A stretch of DNA of 29,224 nt from Chrysochromulina tobinii (lineage: Eukaryota; Haptophyta; Prymnesiales; Chrysochromulinaceae). Each line of letters begins with the position of its first letter. Position 1 is the first letter of the stretch. Below, in pieces: positions 18,301-24,232 of this stretch. The stretch lies in the NCBI GenBank assembly GCA_001275005.1, contig JWZX01002487.1:1-29224 (forward strand). The letters are read 5' to 3'. The notes under the pieces were generated by a model. The model was not told where the DNA came from. It did no database searches and saw only the letters and a list, made by a program, of their open reading frames with translations. Position numbers and translations under genes: made by a program.

Positions 18301-19243
18301 TCGCCGACGCGGCGGAGGACTCTGCCCGGTTGATTGCAATCTGCGCCTGCGCTTGCGCTGCTTGGACGGCCACCTCGCTCTCACGCCGCACTGCGGCCAA
18401 CCGTCGATCCAAATCATCCTTGAGCTGCTGCAGGCTGGCCTGGTGCTCGCGCTCCTCGCGCTGCAGGTTGTGCTCCAGCTCGCGACAGCGCGCCTCCGCC
18501 TCGATGCGCGCTGAAGTCTCCTTTGCTTGCGCCTGCGCCACCACCGCCATGGCCGCCGAATCGTCGAGAGCCTTGAGCAGAGTGGCCGGCGAGGCGCCCG
18601 TAACCGTCGGATCGCTTGGCGGCTTGCTCTTCAGGTCCCGGATCACCTGCTCGTGCCGTTTCTCGGCGTGCCGTCGCTCGGCGGTCGTCGACTCCTCGAG
18701 GGCCTTCAGCATGCGTTTCACCTCGTCCAGCGACGCCTGAACGGCGGATGGGTCCACGGAAGGTGGTTGTGGGGCTGTCGGATCGGCAGTGACGGGCGAC
18801 TTCCACGCGACCCGACCAGCTTCGGCGGCCAATTTGGCCCCAGCGATGGACGGCTTCACCGGTCGAGGCGATGCCGTCGCCGATTTGGGCGAGGCTTGTG
18901 GAGAGTCCGCCCCTTCCTTCCTCCTGCGCCGGTGCTCTCGCTTCGGCTTGCTCTCACCGGTGCTCTCAGGCGTGGGTGTCGTCGGCTGAAGCAAGGTTGA
19001 GAGTGTGTTGCTTATCAGCTTGTCCATGGTCGCAGAGGGTGCAGCCGGGCGCGCCGGACTGAATCCCTCCACGCTTTGGCCGTCCGCGAGAGCCCTGTCG
19101 AGCGAGTTGGCGAGCGCTCTTCCGAGCGCGCGCTTCGGCGTAACGGCGACCCGAGCCCGATAGGACCGATCTTTCACATGAATGACAACAGCAGAGTTGC
19201 ACCAAAATGCCACTGCGAAACTCCTGCGAATAGGTCCCTTCAC
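15386..19243 (-). CDS. Long coiled-coil protein (1285 aa)
   Basis: I recognise no family. After a basic Ser/Pro/Lys-rich N-terminal third (to about residue 160), the protein is almost continuous Ala/Glu/Arg/Leu-rich coiled coil from about 165 to 1040. It is interrupted by an Ala run near 345 and a Gly/Ala hinge (EGGGGAGSSGAVAVAA). A linker follows with two DAQQQTSP repeats and TSPTRP sites, then a second coil, a Pro/Gly tail with the motif NPFDLEALFSR at the end, and the stop. It is a single 3.9-kb exon. The first ATG is at 19243; MDKLISNTLSTLLQ at 19027 (residue 73) is an attractive alternative start because it opens an amphipathic helix. The gene is divergent from WDR34, with only 86 bases between the outermost starts. 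A ciliary or centrosomal scaffold is plausible from architecture and neighbour, but this is inference. Confidence 0.75.
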   Translation of the reverse strand: MKGPIRRSFAVAFWCNSAVVIHVKDRSYRARVAVTPKRALGRALANSLDRALADGQSVEGFSPARPAAPSATMDKLISNTLSTLLQPTTPTPESTGESKPKREHRRRRKEGADSPQASPKSATASPRPVKPSIAGAKLAAEAGRVAWKSPVTADPTAPQPPSVDPSAVQASLDEVKRMLKALEESTTAERRHAEKRHEQVIRDLKSKPPSDPTVTGASPATLLKALDDSAAMAVVAQAQAKETSARIEAEARCRELEHNLQREEREHQASLQQLKDDLDRRLAAVRRESEVAVQAAQAQAQIAINRAESSAASASAVKMEADMAKMDAAATRARGEAAIAAAAAAAAAEVNASMRPELEAARVTAKEAQAAMQAMAADLSDFERRSADLKARESAFEEHESSERRALKNERAAARAEREAGRAELEQWKSLARTELAAERESLLRELEERRTAAAAQAALVGLGAESAILFEEQSELARSRLQLDADAAAITREAAAARLELANCEAATQATYKALAAAWSELEAERLEVHALMERDRSAYADALQAERIAAAAAAASVSGSYAQQIEKLHELLAVAEAARQEGLHAAQREREEGRNELERARLSVAEATRATAEAEAAATKAQVGMAAASESEALTRTYLQEARLANAELSSKLHQSESRLEVSERASEQRLAEAIAESEAKAAAAAKTLALNETRLEQAEYIARAAKALADEHIETVQAEAQWQNESLKRQLAEARGALELASAQYLSEQSAVFSLRAMLLVADADVAAMRGAAAHYAALGGEEAGALREALSHAEVSKREAIEAERRRSDAWMEKEREHFGATLHHVREASFAATSKLSSQLDWLSDALEDKSRQLLAEREAFESALAKEREATNAARDASRRVLQEVADRQAARHALELTQQGHTMEAQLSVEREAFLEQLVDRKDLQNSLADARAECRAAKLALVDAQQAHQVEAARLLAQLAEAREGGGGAGSSGAVAVAAQKDAAHADALRSLTEQHQAATRALQESFVRERQTYERREAQLTDEIEALETALERERASKDTEPASPIRRPASDAQQQTSPRATSPTRPFKGEQGRFGHAALAQGKGDAQQQTSPEGKPSSKDWGGQASLAEGYRDAQLQETRTLGEMQLARLHADQREAMQLEAEGARRRSEALASQLDAMRRELDATQKERDAYSSQLETIQKEIDAYSDKGDADARVQLPLLLAELAATRRLLQQVSNSPSRGAAVFTAEGVLRPGDLFRDEHGPVAKPPKQTGGAGGAGGRAHNPFDLEALFSR

Positions 19244-19329
19244 AAACGTCTCTTCATGCCCGGAGAAAACGCCAGGGCAGGATCACCACATCGGCGGAGC
19301 CTGCCCGCGGCGGGCGGGCGGCTGGACCA

Positions 19330-21323
19330 ATGCTGGCACCATCCTTCTCCGACTCGGCCTCTGAGGCGGTGGGCTTCGAATCGTGCTGGCGCGGAGAGAT
19401 CAGCACGAAAGTGGGCCAAGCGCAGACCGACCCGCTCGAGCAGGCGCACCAGCGCACGCAGCACCCGAAGCTCAAGGACATGGAGATGGTGACCGATCCG
19501 GTGGAGATGATCGGGGCGGTGCCCATGGTACGCTCGGGCTTCCAGAAGCTCAAGGAGCTGGACGCCTTCCTCGAGCAGTGCACGCCTATGCTCGAGGCGC
19601 AGCTGCACCGCAACCTCAACACGCGCGCCTTTGAAGGCCATGAGGTCTCGTGGGATGAGCAGTATGACCAGGTGAGCTGCCTGCACGCGCTCAAGCACAA
19701 GGGCACGCGTCCGGCGAGTTCGCCCGAAGGGTGCACCGCGGTCGTGTGGAATGCCCCCGGCACCGTCGTCGCCGCCGCATACGGCGCGCTCGATCGCAAC
19801 GACTGGCAACGCACACCTTCGATGCTGTGCACTTGGTCCGTCTTCCGCCGCTCTCTGGACCCCAGCAAGGCCGACGTGGCGCTCGAGCTGTCCGACTGCC
19901 TCACGTGCCTCGCCTTCCACCCGGAGGACCCGGCGCTCCTCGCGGGTGGCGCGTACAACGGCGACGTACTCCTGTGGAGGCTCGGTGAGAAAGGCGACCC
20001 TTTGGTCGGCCGATCGGTGCTCACCAATTTCACGCACCACGAGCCGGTGCAGCAGCTGCAGTGGACGCGCGACCCGCAGCGCGGCAAGGCGTCCGGCGGC
20101 TACGTGCTCGTCTCCGTCGCCGCCGACGGCAAGATGCTCGTCTGGTCACCTTCCGATGGGCTCAAGGCCCCGGTCGGGGGCTTCCACCTCCTGAGCACCA
20201 ACGGGCGCGGCGGCGGCGGCGGCGGCGGCGGCCAGCCCAAGGAAGGCAAGGGGATGCTCGAGGGCGCGTCCGGGCTCTCGTTCAACGCGGAGGACCCGAC
20301 GACCTTCGTGGTCGCCCTCGAGGCTGGGCAGCTGCTCAAAGGCTCCCTCCTCGCCCACGAGCTGCGCACCGTCCAGTCGATCCTGAGGGAGCATGCGGAG
20401 CTGCCCTGGTCGGCGAGCGCGGCGGCGCTGCTCACGCGCGTGCCAGGCGCGCAGTACCATCGGCTCAAGAGCAAGGTGTGGAACAGCAGGGCCGATCCTC
20501 ATACGCGCGCGAGCGCCCTTTCCGTCCTTGCATGCTGATGCCCCCCCCTCCTTGCATGCTGATGGCCCCCACATTGCATGCTGAAACCCCCTCATTGCAT
20601 GCAGGTGGAGAAGCAGGCGATCCTCACACGCGAGCGCGAGGTGCTGCCCGCGCACGTGTATGCGGCCGCCCCAGAGCCGCGCACACTCTTCGCCTCTCCC
20701 ATACAGTTCGGGTACGCGGCGCACACAGGGCCCGTCTACGGCCTCGCTTACTCGCCATTCCACCGCAACGTCATCCTGACGGCGGCAACGGACTCCTCGC
20801 TCCGGTTGTACAACCAGCTGCAGCCCGCCCCCTTTTACGTCACCGAGCCCTCGTCGGTGCCACTGCTGGCGGCGCAATGGTCTCCCGCGCGCCCGTGTGT
20901 GTTCGCGGTGGGCGCGGCCGACGGCTCGCTCTTCATCTATGATCTCAAGCGCTCGAAAGCGAAGCCCGAAGTCACGCTCAAGGTGTGAACAGCGACCAGT
21001 CGGCCCGTTACGTCCTCTCTCTTGCGTTCCAACCCTCATGGCCTGTCGAGTGCCCCTCTCCTCGCATGCAGGTGACCAGCGACAAGTCGGCCGTTACATC
21101 TCTGGCCTTCAACCCTCGCTCGCCCGAGCTCCTCGCGACCGCCGACGCGCAGGGTTCCGTCAAGATCTGGCGCCTCTCGACGGCGCTCTCGGAGGTGAGG
21201 CCACGCGAGCTTGAGACGCTCCGTCGCATGGCCTCGCGCGGCCTCGGCGTCGAGCCGAGCGCCGCGGAGGCTGAGCAGGAGGAGACCGAGGGGTACGAGG
21301 AGGGATTCGAGGAGGACGACTGA
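19330..21323 (+). CDS. DYNC2I2: Dynein-2 intermediate chain, WDR34-like, three exons (591 aa)
   Basis: A WD-repeat intermediate chain of the retrograde intraflagellar-transport dynein (WDR34/FAP133 type), needed for building cilia. Exons are 19330-20475, 20605-20982 and 21072-21323, all joined in phase 0 (RLKSK|VEKQ and VTLK|VTSDKSA). The N-terminal part has GFESCWRGEIS and QAQTD-like motifs before the propeller. Family blocks are AVVWNAPGTVVAAAYGALD.NDW, CLAFHPEDPALLAGGAYNGDV, YVLVSVAADGKMLVW, GPVYGLAYSPFHRNVILTAATDSSLRLY, AAQWSPARPCVFAVGAADG and LLATADAQGSVKIWRLS, closely following animal WDR34. The acidic tail (EEGFEEDD) is extra. A Gly run encoded by GGC repeats interrupts a propeller loop near residue 295. 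Splicing is needed to complete the C-terminal blades. Confidence 0.92.
20476..20604 (+). other. Intron 1 of WDR34, exon duplication plus TGCATG repeats
   Basis: 129 bases, GTGTGG...CATTGCATGCAG. Its first 40 bases pair with the first 36 of exon 2 at about 31 positions, allowing two 2-base insertions (shared cores GCAGG and CGATCCTCA). The remainder is three diverged TTGCATGCTGATGGCC units plus a final TTGCATGCAG, the same unit as in the PDZ-gene intron. Confidence 0.9.
20983..21071 (+). other. Intron 2 of WDR34, begins with a copy of exon 3
   Basis: 89 bases, GTGTGA...CTCGCATGCAG. About 55 bases at the start align with the start of exon 3 with few changes and small gaps: AACAGCGACCAGTCGGCC against ACCAGCGACAAGTCGGCC, then GTTACGTC against GTTACATC and CCAACCCTCA against TCAACCCTCG. 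There is no decamer array. Removing it joins LK to VTSDKSAVTSLAF, matching the family. Confidence 0.88.
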
Positions 21324-21586
21324 ATATTAGATAACCACAGAGAGCGTCGCCTCACAGTCTCGAGTGATCATCCTCGTCCCGAGAGCGAGAACGAGATGGT
21401 CGCGCGCCTTGGTCCCTTGTTTGAGGCACAGTGAGTGTCGTCGAGTCCTTCAAAGTCTTACTAGTAAATTAGCGAGCCCACACTCCGCGGGTTCAGGTCT
21501 GAAGACTTGAAAATGCCGCGAATTCTTCCAAGTCGGCGGGATCTCGCGATTCCATATAGGATTCTTTGGACGGACACACCGTCGGC

Positions 21587-22387
21587 ATGGAGCGCCTATT
21601 CCTCCTATTGCTCGCGACCAGCGCGCACGCCTTGATTCAAAGCGCACGGGTGCAACGTGCATCGCAGCTTCGGGCGCAGCAGGCCTCCATGAAGGACGAC
21701 CAGCTCACACTCAGCTCCGAGCGGCAGCAGCAGCAGCACCAAGATGGGCCGGTGGCGTGGCGATGGATTTCGGGCGACGGGCGGAGGAACTCGTGGATGG
21801 ATGTGCTCAGCCACACGCACCTCGCCGAGCAAACCCGCAACAACGTCGAGGTGCACGTTGCTTGTGACTCGGCTGTGCAGGGGAGGTTTGTGGTGTTCGC
21901 CACAGTGGTGTGCGTCATTGCCAAGGGCCAGGCGGGGCGCTACTTCTACTCGCGGCTCATCGAGGAGAAGCGCCAGTACCCAGTGTTACAGACGAGGCTC
22001 CTCCGTGAGGTGCAGCTCTCGCTCGATACCGCCGAGGCGCTCAAGCTGGAGGACGTCGCCGTCGCCCAAGTCCACTGCGATTCGAACACCGACCCTGGGG
22101 CCAAGAGCACTGAGCACACGCGCATGCTGACAGGGTACATCCAGTCGATGGGATGTATGTCCTCTGCCCCGCAGCTCCACCACCTGCGCCGCGGCGCGAT
22201 CCGAACACGAAACGCCCCCCGTCCCGACCCTCGCTTTGACACAGCGGCTGCTCTTGACATTTGTGCAGATGAATACATGGTCAAACCGGAGGCGTGGGCC
22301 ACCATGGTGGCCGACCGCCACTCGCGCGGATTCGTGCGCCACTCGCGCGCCATCCGCCGTCGGCGGGAACCTCAATATGCTGCCTAG
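21587..22387 (+). CDS. DUF458 (YkuK-like) RNase H-fold protein with presequence, two exons (228 aa)
   Basis: Exons are 21587-22154 and 22269-22387, joined in phase 1 (IQSMG|Y|EYMVKPEAW). The domain matches the DUF458/YkuK group with a ribonuclease H-like fold: VEVHVACDSAVQGRFVVFATV (Asp94), YFYSRLIEE..YPVLQTRLLREVQLSLDTAEAL, VAQVHCDSNTDPGAKSTEH (Asp165) and YMVKPEAWATMVADRHSRG (Asp205). The three aspartates are candidate catalytic residues. The ATG at 21587 is chosen over one seven codons upstream because it starts a signal peptide (MERLFLLLLATSAHA) followed by a basic Ser/Gln stretch without acids. That is the bipartite layout expected for plastid import in algae with secondary plastids. YkuK relatives are mostly bacterial, so a plastid or transferred origin is possible. 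The biochemical role is unknown. Confidence 0.8.
   Translation: MERLFLLLLATSAHALIQSARVQRASQLRAQQASMKDDQLTLSSERQQQQHQDGPVAWRWISGDGRRNSWMDVLSHTHLAEQTRNNVEVHVACDSAVQGRFVVFATVVCVIAKGQAGRYFYSRLIEEKRQYPVLQTRLLREVQLSLDTAEALKLEDVAVAQVHCDSNTDPGAKSTEHTRMLTGYIQSMGCMSSAPQLHHLRRGAIRTRNAPRPDPRFDTAAALDICADEYMVKPEAWATMVADRHSRGFVRHSRAIRRRREPQYAA
22155..22268 (+). other. Ordinary intron of DUF458 gene
   Basis: 114 bases, GTATGT...TTTGTGCAG, with near-consensus ends and a pyrimidine-containing acceptor tract. It has no tandem repeats and no copy of the flanking exon. Its length is a multiple of three and it has no in-frame stop, so retention would insert 38 residues inside the catalytic domain. Splicing restores GY before the conserved KPEAW block. 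Confidence 0.85.
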
Positions 22388-22961
22388 CGCCGCATCGAGC
22401 CCTCGCGCACGAGCGTGAAACGACTTCGGATGTGAATTTAGCCAACATCGATCGTCGTCGTTCAAGTGTGTACGTTTAGCGACTATATATTTTGGAGCCT
22501 TATATGGCGACAAAGCCATATCTGGCCAAAATACACATCCGCCGTCGGCCGCAACATCGTATGATATTTTCCTATCGGCGGTTCGGTTCGGTGCACGCTT
22601 ATCGTAGTGCCCCGCTGAAACGTATAGTCGTAGTACGTAGAGGCGGCCGTTTTTCCTGTCGGCCGGCGGACCATGATCCATGTGTACCTCTCTAAGAGTG
22701 AGACGTGGCCGAAGGCAGGCCATGTCTTGCAGCCGCCCGGCGCGGCAGCCGGAGCGTCAGCCGCAATCCGACTGTCAATTTGGCGGAGCACCCGGATGTA
22801 CCGTGAAGGCTGCTGTGGCATGGATTATAGTGGGAAGATGGCGCGGCTCATCGACGAAACCCCGTGAAAGCACGTACTGTATTTCAGATAAGTTTAGAAT
22901 TGACTTGACTTGTCTCTTCGCGATTGGATCTTCACGCGAGCGTGTGCTCGTCACCTCAACT
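22388..22961. other. AT-richer intergenic stretch
   Basis: No gene is supported. An imperfect inverted repeat lies at 22488-22533. The frame of the next gene is open from 22680, but that part has no hydrophobic or domain character. Confidence 0.5.
22488..22533. repeat. 46-bp imperfect inverted repeat
   Basis: TATTTTGG...ATATGGC on the left pairs with GCCATAT...CCAAAATA on the right around GACAAA, with a short unpaired bulge in each arm. Confidence 0.8.
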
Positions 22962-23996
22962 ATGTTGGTCTTGCACTTCATCTCGGTGGCCGTGGGGCGC
23001 GGCAGCGGCGGCGGCGCGCGCGCGCCCTTTGTTGTGTCCGGCGCTACCTCATGGAGCACGTGCTCCTCGCCCCGCATGCTAGCCCGCATGACTCTGTCAG
23101 ATCAGCCTGGCAATTACGTCGCGCCGTATAGCTCAGCCCTCGGCGTTTCCACTGCGGCGATCTTGTGTAGCGAGCTCATCTGCCTGCCAGGTGCGGCCAG
23201 CACGGCGCTGGCTGGCCGCGCTGCAGCTTGCACGAGCCTGCCGTTGATATGCTGCGCCTTCCACATCTTGCGCACGGCGGCTATGAGCGGACCAGTGCTC
23301 TTGAGGCAGCCGCAGCAGCAGCGCCTCAACATTGGGCTTGCACTCTCGAGCTTGGTGGCGGTTCTACCTGTGTTCGCGCCTCTACCTGTCATGCCAGTCG
23401 TCATTGCTCGTGGAGGTAGCGCTCTGCTTTGTTTCGAGGTGTGGTCAAAAGGCCTCGTCGGCGGAAAAGCCGGCGACCCGTTTGCAGAGGTGATCGGCGT
23501 GGTACGCGAGGTGGTCGCTGCAATGCTGCGCGCGGTCGAGCTGCTGACCAAGGGAGGTGCGCCCGCTGTGTTCTCCATGGTGGCTCTTGGTCACTGTGGC
23601 CTGATCGGTGCCGCGATGGCGGCGCCCGCGGCGACGGCAGCCGCGTGGTGGCCCGCCGCCGCACCGGGCCTGGGCGGTGCACGCGTCGCGGCGTCAACGG
23701 CGCTGCTCTCGGCATGCTCGGCAGTGCTGCTTGGTGACGTGGCGGCGAACCGCCAAGCGGGCGGCACGGGAGACGGGCTGCGCCCGTGGCGGTGGCTCAA
23801 CCGTGCGTTGCTGCTGTCCTCGGCGGCGCACGTAGCCGTGCAGTGCGCCGCCCTTGCCGCCTCGAGGGGCGGTGTGGGACTGGCGCCGCTGGCGATCGCG
23901 TCGCGCGCGATGGTGCTCGCAACGATCGCCGCGCAGGCTCTGGTGCTCGGCACCGCGGTCCTGTGTGCGACGCAGGACGCTCTGTTCTTCAAATGA
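22962..23996 (+). CDS. Polytopic membrane protein, unknown family (344 aa)
   Basis: I recognise no family. From ATG 22962 it begins with a short hydrophobic stretch (MLVLHFISVAV) and a Gly/Arg-rich piece ending in ARAPF, possibly a targeting sequence. About six to eight hydrophobic segments follow, including LNIGLALSSLVAVLPVFAPL, VFSMVALGHCGLIGAAM, ASTALLSACSAVLLGDVA, ALLLSSAAHVAVQCAALA and a final MVLATIAAQALVLGTAVL. A small amphipathic part (EVIGVVREVVAAMLRAVELL) lies in the middle. Alanine content is very high, as in other GC-rich genes here. The frame is open upstream to 22680, but that part is Arg/Cys-rich and unlike a targeting sequence. It ends 236 bases before the Sfi1-like gene on the same strand. 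Confidence 0.65.
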   Translation: MLVLHFISVAVGRGSGGGARAPFVVSGATSWSTCSSPRMLARMTLSDQPGNYVAPYSSALGVSTAAILCSELICLPGAASTALAGRAAACTSLPLICCAFHILRTAAMSGPVLLRQPQQQRLNIGLALSSLVAVLPVFAPLPVMPVVIARGGSALLCFEVWSKGLVGGKAGDPFAEVIGVVREVVAAMLRAVELLTKGGAPAVFSMVALGHCGLIGAAMAAPAATAAAWWPAAAPGLGGARVAASTALLSACSAVLLGDVAANRQAGGTGDGLRPWRWLNRALLLSSAAHVAVQCAALAASRGGVGLAPLAIASRAMVLATIAAQALVLGTAVLCATQDALFFK

Positions 23997-24232
23997 ACGC
24001 AAAGACCTCTGAGGGACTATGTGGAGGAGTGGGAGCAGGTCATGGGTGTTGGAAGCCACATGATGCAGCAATGCGGGGCAATTTTTGTAATCGATCTGAA
24101 ATACAATCTGTGCGCCTCCCACGCACGCCTTTTCGGGGCTTGTGGGTGTGTGTCTGGCCGAGAGGGCCCTGTGTGACGAACGAACGAACGAACGTGAACA
24201 AACGAAGTGCTCGACACAGCGCCTTTCGACTT

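Noticed and set aside
22483-22821. 112-codon minus-strand frame in the AT-rich gap
   Set aside because: No recognisable domain, and it spans the inverted repeat; not enough to call a gene.
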